DNA from: Tolypocladium sp. Sup5 PDA-1
Lineage: Eukaryota > Ascomycota > Sordariomycetes > Hypocreales > Ophiocordycipitaceae
Direction: 5' to 3'
DNA length: 64,000 nucleotides
Assembly: GCA_000750105.3 (NCBI GenBank)
Contig: JPHH03000015.1
Coordinates: forward strand, 434,001-498,000
How positions within the stretch are numbered: the first letter of the stretch is position 1; every line of letters begins with the position of its first letter. Shown here piece by piece: positions 9,771 to 21,472 of the stretch. A model generated the notes under the pieces. The model was not told where the DNA came from. It ran no database searches and worked only from the letters and a program-made list of their open reading frames with translations. The position numbers were made by a program, and so were the translations under genes.

Positions 9771-11180
9771 CCCGTGTCGCTAATAAACAAGGCTGGCACG
9801 GGATGGCCCCAGGCTAGACTGCTTATTCGCCACGCCCGCGAGCCTGTCCTAGGAAAGTGGTAACTTATGGAGCGCAGAAACGGCTCGGCGACTACCCAAA
9901 AGGGAAACCTAGGGCGGCAAGCTCTGGGGATACCAATAGGGCTGCTAGGATGGGCCGCTTCCTGAGCCCCTGGCAGCAACCCTTGGTGGGCGTCAAAAGT
10001 GCCTTGCGGGAGAAATCACCAGAGAGCATGGGCATCAGCGGTTGCAGAATCCCTTCTCATGCGATACGACGCGAGGTTCCCGGTCGGACAAGTTATCCTG
10101 CATGCATGCGCCACCGGCGACGTGGCCAGGCAAGATTCACACTCACACGTGTCAAGCAAGCGGAGCAACGTTCAATTAAGTTTGTGGCGGTAATCATTAT
10201 TATCAAGAGCATCAACAGCAGTAGGCCAGGCTTGGCTCAAGACCAGCAAGCAGCCCACCACGACGGCAACCGCCACGGCGCCGCCAACGGGGCTGAGCGG
10301 CGCATCCAAAGCCCGAGTGGCGGTCGACGGCCTGCTCGTAGGAGCAGCGCCAACTGATGCACTAATCTTTCGGGCGGACCGTTCCGTCGGGACGCGCTAG
10401 TGCTTGTTTGTCAAGGCGTACATGTCTCGTGCTCTCGGACAGCCATCGGGTAGGTGGCATGTGAGCACCAAGAGGAACGGCTGGAGCCCGTGGCGGAAAT
10501 TGGAAGCTGGACTTGGACCCGTCCTGCGCTCCGCCAATTTTCGTTCGGAGGAGGCTAGGTAGTCTGTGTTCGTACGCCGCACTCGCCTCAGCGACGGCGT
10601 GCAGAGGAGCCAGCCCGATGCCATCACCAACAGCTCCAACGAAGGCTTCGTCTCCATTCACCTTATATTAAAGACGAAACCGTGCACCCCCCGTGTCTTC
10701 CTTGGCAGCCGCTCCACACGCTATTTTGGCGCCATGTTCCGCTTCCGCGGTCCAACTCGATTGGTCGGCTGTTTGCTGTCGCACAGGTGCAGCCCGAGGC
10801 TGCTGACTTGAGCAAGAGGCACAGGGTGCAGCTGCAGGAGAGAATTCGCAGGCCGCCAGGCCAGGCAGCGCAACTACAACGCCCTGCCCTGCACGGGGAA
10901 GCTTTTCCAGTTCTGGCCGTCGGGCATGCCCTAATGGGTAGTGGCCGGCCGGCTAGTCCGGTTGATGGCGCAGAAGGTTGGGCTTCTCCAGCGAGTCTCC
11001 GTGCCTTGGGTCAAAAGCCACCCCGTTTCTGTTCCTGACCATCATCACTCGCCCTTCCAACAGCCACAACGCCTCATCCACTTGACTCTGTTTTCGACGG
11101 GCGAGAAACGAGAACTCGTTTTCAACAAGAGAACATTCACAACTTCCGCCAAAGTAACTCCTTTCTAGACACATTCAGCC
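9771..11180. other. Intergenic, no supported gene
   Basis: Several GC-rich open frames overlap on both strands, none with a recognisable domain or plausible splice set. The last 150 bp precede the GT69 gene and probably hold its promoter and leader. Confidence 0.4.
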
Positions 11181-12507
11181 ATGCGCAGGAGACTACTATT
11201 ACTGGCGGTACCAATGGTCTCTCTGGTTTTCATTACATGGACCTTGTACCTGGGGAGAGACCGATTAGGACATATATCTCGTCTGATTCCCCAAGGCGGC
11301 GGGCACGATCATGTTGGGCCACCCAAGGAGCACGCACTGATACCGGTGTCGGATGGTAAGTCCCTTATTCTGCAGCGACAGTGCATTGCATAGCAATATG
11401 GTCTGACGAGCTCACTACGCAGGCGCCGTTCTACCGGCCACCAACATCTCGGCCTATCTAGATGCCATTTTCTACAAGAAGTCGGCACAGCTTCGAAACT
11501 TCCAGTGTCCATCTATAAACGCAACGCGATACGGCTCTCTTATTATGGCCCCGGGCCCGTCAAACCCTGCCACTAGATATTACTTCGCGCTAAATCTAAG
11601 GCAAAACCTATCCCTACTCCCTCGCCTTATTGGCAGTATCGTCGAAGTCATCCAGTTCCTAGGGCCCCAATACTGCGTCCTTTCCATCGTCGAGGGCAAT
11701 TCCCCTGACGGAACGGCCGATGTTCTGGCCGCACTTCGACCTTTCCTCGAGACTCTCGGGTTAACCTACTTCCTTGGATCCTCACCAATCGACCCAACCG
11801 AATCTGAGCGCATTTCGAGCCTTGCGGCGTTGCGCAACTTGGCGCTGCAGCCTCTAGTCGAGCATCTTGATAGAGCTACGAAGGACACAACCATTGTATT
11901 CTTGAATGATGTGGCAGCGTGTCCAGATGACATTCTCGAGTTGGTGCTGCAACGCAAATCCCTTGGAGCTGACATGGTGTGTGCCATGGACTGGAACAAT
12001 GACGAACCGAGGTTCTACGATGTGTGGATCTCCCGCGGGATGAACGGCGATTCCTTCCTAGAAGTTCCCGATGGAGATTGGGCATTGGCGGGAGAGCTGT
12101 TCTGGAATTCAAGAGAAACACGATCTCGTTTTGACGCTAAGAGGCCATTCCAGGTATTCGCTTGTTGGAACGGCGCCGCAGTTTTCGGTGCTCAACCCAC
12201 TATTGAAAATCTTCGCTTTAGGTCCTCTAAGAAGGACGAATGCATGCAAGGCGAGCCACAGCTGTTCTGCAAGGACATGTGGTTCCGTGGATATCGCAAG
12301 ATTGCCGTTGTGCCATCTGTAAACCTCGAGTATTCGGTTGACATGGGGAGGAAGATCAAAGAGATCAAGGGTTTTGCATCGGATGCGGTCTCAGGACAGG
12401 ATCCAACCCAGGACCGGATTGACTGGCAGCCAGACCCCCCGGACAAAGTTAAGTGCATAGCCTCGTGGGATAACCAATTTTGGCTGCCATGGAACGAGTC
12501 AATGTAA
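11181..12507 (+). CDS. GT69 (CMT1/CAP59-type) alpha-1,3-mannosyltransferase-like protein
   Basis: Two exons (11181-11355, 11423-12507; donor GTAAGT, acceptor ACGCAG) encode 419 residues. Residues 5-25 (LLLLAVPMVSLVFITWTLYL) form a signal anchor typical of Golgi type II glycosyltransferases. The catalytic region carries GT69/CMT1 hallmarks: FALNLRQN, LSIVEGNSPDGTADVL, IVFLNDVAACPDDILEL, MVCAMDWNNDEPRFYDVW, FACWNGAAVF and the C-terminal QDRIDWQPDPPDKVKC. Family members move mannose in alpha-1,3 linkage onto glycans (known from Cryptococcus capsule work); the substrate here is unknown. The protein appears full length. Confidence 0.88.
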
Positions 12508-12769
12508 TATTTTGTTTTATGCGCTCGGGTCAAAGTTGCGGAGCTTCGATTATGAGAAGATTTCAAGCCTTTGTCGCAAGTTCGTTTGAAGCCATCAAGT
12601 CGGGCACCGACAGTTGTACGAGATACCATTCACAGAAAACGGTAAATACTAATGACAAAAAACGCTTCCCATTTCGGCACAATGTATTTATATGACACCT
12701 CACAATCACCCGTTTGCTCATCGCGATCACTGCCATTCTCCTGGTAACCGCCGCACATTGGCTAACCGG
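12508..12769. other. Short intergenic gap between GT69 gene and zinc-finger relic
   Basis: Convergent 3' flanks; nothing else seen. Confidence 0.4.
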
Positions 12770-14089
12770 TTAATGGGTCATATCCTCCTTATGCTTAGCG
12801 AGCTTTCCCGACGAGAAGAAAACCCAGCCGCACCCGGGGAAGTCGCATTTATATGGATCCTTCGTCAAGTGATTTTCCTCATGATGCGTGCGACCGTTAA
12901 CAGAAGAATACCCCATCCCGCAGAACTTGCACTTGAACGGCCGTTCACCGTTGTGTGTGTTTGTATGCGATTGCAGTTTGCAAAGCCAACTAAAGCTCAT
13001 GTCACAGTCCTCATACTGGCACTTTTGCTTTTTAACCTTTTCGTGCGTTTTCATGTCTTTGTCCAGGCTTTGCTTCTGTTTGAAGGCTTTCCCACAGTGA
13101 CACTTAAACGGCCTGCCAGTTTCGTGAAGTTGCATGTGCCGGGTGAGACTGCTCTTTGTCGTGCAAACCTTTTCACACTTGTCACAGCTGAATTCTTTTC
13201 TTTCCTGTGACTCCTTTCGTGTTCTTCGAATCTGGCGATGTGCATATATCGCTTACCGCAGACCTCGCATTGGAATGGCTTGTATCCCTCATTGCCCAGT
13301 ACCTATCGTCAATGGCGTTCTGGCCGGAGTCATCGCTGTCGTTCGCATCTGAATTCGAGTCGTCCTCTGATTCAGAGTCGGGGGTTACGCTATGCATCCG
13401 TCGCATGTGGTGGACCAAAAGACCGACATGGTTGAACTCCTCGGAGCAAATGTGACATACAAAGGGTTCATCGCAGCGCGAACCGTTGCCTGGGATCCAC
13501 AAGTCAATGGGAAGGAGGCACATATTGAACTCTGCCATAGGCGGGTGAGGTTGGATGGTTGTATCGAACTGGCCGTTGGCCCTCGATATCTCGTTACCCA
13601 TAGCTGCGTCGAATCGCCAGAAGGCATGATGGAGAGGGACACTGGATATGATAGAGCGGATACTGTCTCAGGAGTCCACATCTCATTGAAACATAGCAAA
13701 GTTCGTCGCTACGGTATCAATTGTAACCGTACAGCGATCGAGATCGATGTGCCTTAGAGGGTCGAAGATCTCGCCCTCGTTGTTCGTAATACCGAAAGCA
13801 TAGCGATACCGTGGTCTGGACCTTTGCAGCGAGACGCTTTGAGAGGGTGACCGAACCCTGGGACAATTGGCAGCCCCCATCTGTCGAGCATAGAGAACGC
13901 AATCTCCTCTCGGCTGTCTTCCCAGGTGATATCAGGCTGCTGGACTTTAAACTCACTTTTGAGGACCTGGGTCTTTTTGCTAGAGTATGCCGCTATCCAG
14001 TAGATGAGAACCGAACAGTCGACCTGCTTTTCTCCTAGCCCGGCTGTCTCGGCGGGCTTATTACAATCTTGTCGCATAGCCCGGAGCAC
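12770..14089 (-). pseudogene. Broken multi-finger C2H2 zinc-finger gene
   Basis: Minus-strand finger motifs occur in all three frames, in order: FVCHICSEEF..HHMRRMH, FQCEVCGKRY..EEHERSH, FSCDKCEKVC..TRHMQLH, FKCHCGKAF..KDMKTH, CQYEDCDMSF..SHTNTH, FKCKFCGMGY..HEENH and CDFPGCGWVF..HKEDMTH. A frame change occurs near 13295 (between DDRYW and GYKPF) and another near 13195 (between HRKE and FSCDKC). The fingers are too close for introns to explain this, so single-base indels broke the gene. An acidic linker (DSESEDDSNSDANDSDDS) follows the first finger, and more upstream sequence (NNEGEIFDPLRHIDLD) is also out of frame. It was probably a DNA-binding regulator. Confidence 0.65.
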
Positions 14090-14140
14090 TTTCCTGGTTA
14101 ACTATCCGAGAAAATTCCAGTCCCATGCGACAGCCTCAGC

Positions 14141-15946
14141 CTAGGGTCGAGAAAGGACGTGGTAGGGGTAGAAGATGCGATCCTTGGGCCCTTTAGGTGA
14201 TGGGATGGTGAGGTAGTATTCGAACTCCTCAGCTGTTAGGCCATATTCGGCCCAGATCTTCTTGAGCGTCGACAACACTCGCTTCCAGCGCGTTCTGTGC
14301 TCGTCCTTCATCGGACTTGGGCGTCCGTTCCTGTTCCTCCTGAAGATATCATGGCCTTGTCGTCCGGAAAGGGCCTCGTCAACAACGTGGCTTCGGGACC
14401 CTGTCCGCAATGCCTCGAGAACTGCAGGTTGCTTGCCCTGGTCCCATTTCCTCCATTCGGCAAGCTGTCCCGCGTGGTTTTTGAGGCACGGGAAGAGAAG
14501 TGCCATGGTGCCGATGTTGGCGGGTGCGTTGTATGTCAGACCATTCGAGCTTTCCGTCTCTCAAAGTCGGGGTCGTCATTTGCCGCAAAGCTCGCCGCCA
14601 GGACAGGGAGTATAATAACTGGCCACTTCCGTTTAGCAAGATTGATGGATAACATGGTCAGGCAAACATTAGGAGAGGCATGGTAAGCAAGGCGCCCATT
14701 TGACCACACGTATGGGTAGATGGCTTCAACGGAGGCGTTTTGTGGCCCTCTGAACCATTTTAGTTTTAGGCCTGTGTAGTCGCAGTAGCGCTTGAGGAGG
14801 TCGCCTTGGTGCAATGTCGTCGATTCCATATCCTGGAAAATATAAACTCTTAAGGCGCAGATCGAATGTCCGAATCATGCGGCTTGAGGGGCTGCCCACC
14901 AACACATATTAACCCTTTGTTATCGACGAAGAAGGAAGGAATCTTTTGCTGGTCCTGGAATTCTTCGTCGCCTTCATCGGAGCTGCTTTGTTCGTCTGGG
15001 TGGGAGCCGCTGGCTTCGTCGTCGACTTGTTCCTCAAAGTCATCGTCGCCGAGGAAGGAGGGCATGGGCTGTGGCGGAAGTTTTGCAAGCCGGCAGGACC
15101 TGCGCTCATTGTCGGTGATGGCGTTTGTACTGACGCGACGCGTCTTGTTGGATGCAGGAGCAGCAACGACGGAATCTACTGCGCAGGCACAACAGTTAGA
15201 CACGTAGGTTCAGGGGGGTACAAAGGCCAGGTACGTACGCTTCCGCTTGCGAGATGGTTTGTCGTCAAGACTGGCAGCTGCGAGCGGGCGAGCTTGGCTC
15301 CGTGTCACGCGTCGGTCGACGGCTGCTCTATGGCGTTAGTTATCTGGTCGACGAGACGATCCGAGGGTGCTTACTCTGGGGAGTGAAATAAGCGAGGGAC
15401 GCAAGCTGAGGCTCCGGGGTCGCATGCTCAGGGGGCGACACGTCGAACAGTGTGCTTCGTTCCTCCTCGACTTGTAGCTGGAGATCGGGGAAGAAGGACC
15501 TGTCGAACTCGGCGGTCACGGCATCTAGGGCGTGTTGCGGACTACCGTACCAGCCGTAACTGTACACAGTGCAAGCTAGAGCCAAGATCATGCGGAGATT
15601 TAGAGGCAACTGACTTCGTGTTCAGGAGTTCCATCAGCTCGAGCTAGAAAGTGAGGCCCAGCTCTGCTGTCTCTTCTTGCTCCTCTCCAAGGCGAAAGAT
15701 TTCCGACTTGTTGTTTCGGTATTCGGCGGAACACTTGAGGTCGTCACGTCTCTCACTGACTTGAATAAACGTGCCATGACAGTGGAAGATTTTGGCAACC
15801 AACTGGTCGACGAGGTCTCTGTTGGACTCCACGGTGAGAGAGCCGTTGACTTGAACAAAGACGGTAGCTAAAACGGAAGCTTCAGATTTACCCAGGGGAC
15901 CCTTGAGCCCGTCAATACTCAGAAAAAGAAACGCGAACCTGCTCAC
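14141..15946 (-). pseudogene. Broken multi-exon gene of unknown family
   Basis: On the minus strand several pieces join through plausible introns: a piece around FDRSFFPDLQLQVEEERS, a basic stretch (KPSRKRK) before a strong GTACGT donor, an acidic region (SSSDEGDEEF) and CDYTGLKLKWFRGPQNASVE with EAIYPYVWSNGRLAYHA. After DDPDFERRKA a +1 frameshift with no room for an intron separates it from SNGLTYNAPANIGTMAL and the end KIWAEYGLTAEEFEYYLTIP. I do not recognise the family. NLS-like and acidic segments suggest a nuclear protein. The 5' end near 15946 is uncertain. It may share origin with the adjacent zinc-finger relic. Confidence 0.4.
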
Positions 15947-15950
15947 GGGG

Positions 15951-17732
15951 GGGATGGGCGTCGTTTCAACCCAGAATATGGCCTAAACAGCCGAGACCAC
16001 AATACACATACAACGGTTACGACGCGATGATGGTGAGAAGAAGAACAGGACGACACGGCCAGTGGCCTCGTTAATATCCCCCTCATGGGCAGCAAATTTT
16101 ACGGGAGCTGGTAGAGAAGGAGCGGCCATGATGGGTTGCGTGTACACCAACACTGCTCCTTCCTCCTACGACGGACAACATGGTGGTGGCAGGCGCCCCT
16201 CCCCTAAACAAGCCAGGCAGCAACTCGCTGGAGCTCGAAAGTCGGACCCATGACACGAAAGGTTGCATTGGCCTGGCAGAGTGTTAATTTTCTCGCGATT
16301 TGTCTGCTTGGAGTTTGTTGTTGCAAGGTTGGGCGAGACGGTCAGAAAGAATGGCGCAAAGCCGATGGCAACGACCACGGGTGTCTAGGAAGCTGACCCG
16401 CAGCGACCACGATTGTACTCCAAAGAAGACAGGCCATGACCGTTGACGAAAGATGGGCAGTCGAGTCGAGGCTGCAAGTCAAGAAAGATTGCGTCAATTC
16501 TACGACTGAGCGGTGACGCATGACGTCCGATGCGGTCCACCGCTGCCAGGCAATGCTGCATGTTGCAAGTAGAACAGAACGAACAATCGTGACATGTCTT
16601 TTCTAGTTGGTTGACGATTAGGTAGTGCTGTACGCGACTTCCTAACCGCACGTAGCCGAGCGCAGTCTCGGCTGGGACCCGAAGACAAGTTGCAGGCAGT
16701 GTTGCATGCTGCTGCTACGTACTGTCGTTGGAATTGTGAGGAAGTGGTACGGCAAGCTGCGAGCGATGCCTCTGGCAAGCCATCGAAAGTTGTCGGTTTC
16801 GACCCGTGGTGTGGAAGGGAACGTGCTACATGTGTCCTGATGCGAGAGAAAGGTAGAAGCGAATTCTACACATCCTTCTGATGCGGGCCCATGTCCACTC
16901 CCAGCTACTTGCAGCTACCGTAATCAACAACGCCGTTGTGGCGCCGCCTTCACGTTGGGAAGATTGTCATTGTCGGCCAGCTCGCTCTGGCCTTCATCAC
17001 GCCAGTGCTCGCCGAGGTTATGTGGCAACGCAGCCCCAAGCCAACACGCTGAGCCTGTACGTGGGACCTGGCCACGCTGCTACGCCTTAAGAAATGCCTC
17101 TGACATACCGCGGGTAACGAGGCATCACGGTACCACCCGTACAAGTCTGCAAGCCAGTTCCATCCATGTTGTGGCACACCGGGGTCCTCCATTGAAGCTT
17201 CAATCTAGGCCTGCGTCCATAGCCTGAATATGAAATCCAGAGCACTTGACATTCGTGTGATGGCGTCAAACGCTTGCAGTGACACACTAGTATCTGCATG
17301 AATAGCTACATGTACAGACGCCTCGATATCGGCGCGGCGAGGAGTGCAGGGGGCAACACCGTTTGAACATCTGGAATTTCTCGTCTCGAGACCCTTGCCT
17401 GCAGCGAAACGGTCTCTATACCCATCATCCGTAGCCACCACCAGTTGATCCATGGCAATGGACTCCAAAGTCGCGGTCAAATCCGAGACAGTGGTCGGTT
17501 GCTCCGGTGTCAACTCCAACGCTAGAACGCAAGATCGAGTCTAAATGTAGCGACAAGGCGACTCATCGTTCTGTCATACAAGCCCCACGAACTTCGAGCC
17601 TCAGTATTCTCAAGTTGTCAGGGCTTGCCATCGACAGTGGCACTGCGCTAAGGGAGTCCGAAGCCACTCTCGAGCCCGAAGCCAGGACCGATACTTTCCG
17701 GCTCTGAAGCGGGAAACAAATCTCAAATATAA
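15951..17732. other. Intergenic, no supported gene
   Basis: One minus-strand open stretch (17519-17205, ending ALDFIFRLWTQA) has a natural-looking helical end but no recognised domain and no clear partner exons. Nothing else is supported. Confidence 0.4.
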
Positions 17733-17790
17733 GTAAGAGCGGTATAAAGAGGATAATAGAAGTGCTAGGCTATAGTAGTCTGCTAGCTTC
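17733..17790 (+). repeat. Second copy of the repeat at 1-72
   Basis: This has the same order of blocks as 1-72 (taagagcgg..taaagaggataa, then agtctgct..cttcgggc). It is AT-shifted by transitions relative to the copy at 1-72, which suggests RIP. The following 130 bp to about 17920 are also AT-rich and gene-free. Confidence 0.45.
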
Positions 17791-18933
17791 GGGCAGGAGG
17801 CATTTTACTTCGATAAAGCCTGACTTTAGTTATTCTAAGATACCTTGATAAATATTTTTACTTCCAGGCATTATAAGAGAGCTAAAGATAGCCTAACGAT
17901 AACTAAAGAAACCTAGGGGTAAATTAAGCTTCTGTACGAGACCCTGTGGCCACCTCCTCGAGGGCAGCTTTAGGGCAAGTTGCTACTACTGCTCTGCATC
18001 CGATAATCACTACTAGTACTACATTCCTTAAGTCCGCAAATATCCGGCAACAAGTAGTCCATGCCCAGCCAGGCGTGTCCTTTCACCGCCTTAGAGCACG
18101 TGTGTTAGCGTTGCCTGGTCTACAAATCATGTTCGCGTTGCTGAATAGTTGTTTGAATGCGCCTTGCTTGCCACACCAACATCCACAACATTTCCCCAGC
18201 TCCTAAAATCCAGCTTTCTCGCACTTGAGACTTGCAAAACCACTAATTTACCTTCAATTCCTCGCATCCATCTTGGCTTTAGCATCCACACCGCTTCTGT
18301 CATGTTCCCTTCCCGCTAGGTCTATCACCGGGTCGGGCTGCCTAACAGTATTGAACAGGTTTTTTGACCTGTCCGATCAGCGGGAAGTCTACCTGCCACT
18401 AAGAGATAACCTGAAGCATACAGGGTTTGAATAGCTGCGCGTCTGGGTGAAAGGCATCGTTGAACGCAACGGTGGACGACCTAATGTTGCGCCGCTTCTG
18501 AGATCATATGCACCCTGAACTAACCTTAACTTGTGATATAACGAACACTTACTAGAAATCACGCGCTGATTGCTAGATCTCGGGAGTGCGGCACTTGTCT
18601 TGAGTTATTGGGCTCTTCCTCGCCATAACCACAACCCGCTTTATGTCTCCTGCGTCATGCCGTAACAGAGTACTTGACGTGGTAGCGGCCCGGGGGCGAC
18701 GTGGTGGACGCACATGTATACGTTGACACGTACTTCGCACTCTGCTGTGGGAGGTCCCCGGTGGCTGGAAGGGCCGTATTTACCACCGCGACTGTCATGG
18801 CCGTCACACCCATCTAGTCTATCTTGGCCGGACGCGCCCGGATTGCCGGATGGCCCGTGCTCCCCGAGGGTCCCGAATGCCCTGGGGGGCCTCTGGTGGA
18901 CTGAGCGGACCCGGCAGACCAGGCCGAGCGATG
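17791..18933. other. Intergenic, relic-like, no supported gene
   Basis: No recognised coding sequence. The minus strand of 18819-18990 reads as an irregular Gly-X-X stretch (GEHGPSGNPGASG), but this is too short and interrupted to call collagen-like. Confidence 0.4.
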
Positions 18934-19019
18934 GGTATGGTCGGACGCCTCCAAGTTGGGCGGACGGCCACGAAGACATCATCAAGCTGCTTTTCAAGAA
19001 GGGAACCGTACGAGTCTAG
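18934..19019 (+). pseudogene. Isolated ankyrin-repeat fragment
   Basis: The plus strand reads GYGRTPPSWADGHEDIIKLL then FKKG. This matches the ankyrin consensus G-x-TPL-x-A-A-x-x-GH-x-x-I-V-x-LLL-x-x-GA with about three residues missing between WA and DGHED. It ends at a stop soon afterwards. A single damaged repeat without neighbours is a relic of a larger ankyrin gene, possibly an NLR or other repeat protein. Confidence 0.45.
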
Positions 19020-19329
19020 AGATATATGGCTCGGTGAACTAACTTTCTTCCGATATAACCAGCACTGCTGCAGGTCTAACTCTCGGAAATACCAGCCGTC
19101 ACGAACGAGCACTTGCTACAAGCTGTGGAGACGCCAGTCGTGATTCAAGCCGTTTACGATTTGTGCTCTAACGAAAGGCTACAATATCATGATGCATGAA
19201 TGATACGCTAAAGTTGACAAGAAGAAGGGGAACGTTACAGCGAAATGCGGCTATCAACTTCAAGAACTATGCGCCGTCCGTCACACCATCTACCTTCGTA
19301 GGTAGCCGACCTTCCTGAGCCCATACTCA
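19020..19329. other. Intergenic
   Basis: Holds the 3' flank of the membrane-protein gene on the minus strand; nothing else seen. Confidence 0.4.
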
Positions 19330-20311
19330 TCAGCCATGTAATTCCCACACTGGGTTGGCGCCTGGTCGTGGATCCTGCGGATCGAGTAGATGCGGTGCAT
19401 CCTCCGCATTGAGTTGGTACACCTCCTTCTGCGCTAGAGGTTCTACGTTTGTGCTCGGGTTGGGAGCATAAACGGAACGCCTTCTTTGTTTCCTGCGGTA
19501 AAGCAGGAAAGCGCCCAGAGCCAAGAGAATAACGCCGATGGCGGACCCTATGGAGATGCCCACTATAGTGCCCGTGGCTAAACGACTTTGTCCAGGGGAT
19601 TGCCCTGCCGTGTTGCCTCCTCCGCTTGATAGGCTTGATGAGCTTGATGGGCCGGCTGTGCCGGTGGCGGGGAATGAGGTTTCGTGCGAAGGGGTGTTTG
19701 TATTTGTAGCCGTTGTTGTTGGAGCCACCTGTATAAGTCCTGTTAGCGTTCGCCTCCTACATGAAGCTAGACTGACTCACTGAAAGAAGTTTAATGCCCC
19801 AAGCCTCAATCCCTTCGTTTGAGAAGGGCGTGCGCGTCACTGGCTCCTCTGTAGGGGCTTCCAGACCGATGTCGGTTATCACGCCTGTCCAAACTACGCC
19901 TGCCGTGGCTGTTGCATGGCAACCGTACTCGTTCTCTTTACACATAAAAGAGAAGACGTTGCCGGTAACACTGCAGCTGTGAGCTTCCTGATTCTGCGTC
20001 TGCCATGGATGGACGACGAACCTCGGACAGCAAGTGACCGTGCTCACCGGTTGGCTCCTGCTCTCGGGCCCAGCAGTCGCACAAGCACGAGTATATCCAG
20101 AAGGACAGTTACCATCGGTCAGATATGGGACGCTGATTGTGAAGGATGGTGGGAAGCAATCGCCCTTCGGAATGTTTCCCGTCAGGACCGGCGTGGGTGT
20201 TCCGTACATGTTGCTGAAGAAACCTTTCCCTAGCAACACACGATAGTAATTTGTGCTGGCAAAACATGACGTTGGAGCAGTCCATGTTGCTGGGATGGTT
20301 GGTAGCGACAT
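19330..20311 (-). CDS. Mid2-like single-pass membrane protein, possible cell-wall sensor
   Basis: Two minus exons (20311-19781 and 19728-19330; donor GTGAGT, acceptor ATACAG) encode 309 residues. The N-terminal part is cysteine-rich (PTSCFAST, GDCFPPS, GNCPSGYTRACATA, TVTCCPRF, FMCKENEYGCHA). A Ser/Thr-rich stretch follows, then a transmembrane helix at about residues 230-253 (IVGISIGSAIGVILLALGAF), a YRRKQRRR stop-transfer and a tyrosine-containing cytoplasmic tail. This layout is common among uncharacterised ascomycete Mid2/WSC-like surface proteins, which usually lack a classical signal peptide, as here. An in-frame stop precedes the ATG, supporting the start. A sensor role is inference. 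Confidence 0.78.
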
Positions 20312-21472
20312 GACTTATTCGGCTCCAGCCTCCGGAGGCCCGGGTAGTTGCAAAAATGCAGGACAAGTCAAGTTCACGAAGCACAGGAGGTGGGCAGAAC
20401 ATGACTGCCTCCGAAGTACTTCAAGGTGTGGGTTCCTTCAGCAAATGCGTTGGCGAGGGCGCGCCCGCCCCCTGTGTCGGATATGCTGGGATATGTCGGG
20501 GACGCCAGGTTATTATTCGCCGCAATTACACTAAATATATCATGCCCACTTTTTGCGCGTGTAGGGGGCTTTCTATTCGCCAAGATGTTCCTGGATTTGT
20601 TGGAAGGAGTTGTAGGTTGTACTTCGTAACGTGGCTCGATTGCGAAGCACTCCGCTAAGTAATAATCAAGATTTTGTTTCCTTGTAGGCCTTTGACTCAC
20701 CTGCTGAGTTGGTTACGCTCTCAGGTTTCTGAAGTGCCTCGTACAGGATTTATGATAATTATCTGCATTTCTGCAGATTTATCGTAACGTGAAAGGGCAG
20801 AGACAATTAGTGGTCGAGTGCGGTGGCAGCTGAGTGAATGGGACTTTCAGCCTTGTTGTGAGTGCATGACGATGGCCAATCAAGTGCTTGATTCGACGTT
20901 GTTGGTCGTTCGCTTGCATTCTTGCAGCTGCAACTTTTCATTTGCTACCGTTAGGGTTACATGTGGCTCCACCTGGGCGCGTAGAAACGGAGCGTCCCCG
21001 GTATGTAGTCCGTAGTCCGTACTCGTAAATGGCGACATCTGTACTCCGTACTCCGTGGTCCGTAGCCGCCCTCGCTTAAGGACGCCGCCTCTAATGCTCG
21101 CCTGGTGACAGTTGAGAACTCGATGGGAGCGCGGCTGACTCGGCAGCACGCTCTGACCGCACCCCTGGCTTGGCAGAACCATGTCCACAGTCTCTCAAGC
21201 GCCTACGGACTAGTCTCCGCGGCGCGACAACAACAAGGTTGGTAAGACGGAGGCTTAGCAGCTGATTCATGAGTCAAAGTTTGGTAGGCCCCCTGCAGGG
21301 CTGCGGTTCAGGTCTGGCCCCACATCAGCCTATAAGGTCAAAGTCTCGGCTCGGCTCGTCCCTTTATCATTCCCTCGAATCAGTCCAATGTCAATCTGTC
21401 GTGTTGCCATCACGGCTTGCTCTTTTTCGTCCAACCTGCTCAAATTTTGGTACTCAGGGAAATATTCACATC
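20312..21472. other. Intergenic between divergent genes
   Basis: Holds the upstream regions of the Mid2-like gene (minus) and the GT32 gene (plus). Short tandem-like variations of cgtactccgta occur at about 21005-21065. No gene supported. Confidence 0.4.

Noticed and set aside
10362..11038. Overlapping frames upstream of the GT69 gene
   Set aside because: No recognisable domain on either strand; likely promoter and leader region.
16062..17230. Several short frames of 60-90 codons
   Set aside because: None has a family resemblance, signal peptide or usable splice sites.
18819..18997. Gly-X-X-like stretch on the minus strand, suggestive of a collagen-like protein
   Set aside because: The triplet rhythm is interrupted after a few units, the stretch is short, and the opposite strand is equally open.
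20374..20700. Open frames on both strands upstream of the Mid2-like gene
   Set aside because: An in-frame stop separates them from the gene start, and no conserved motif or splice signal links them.
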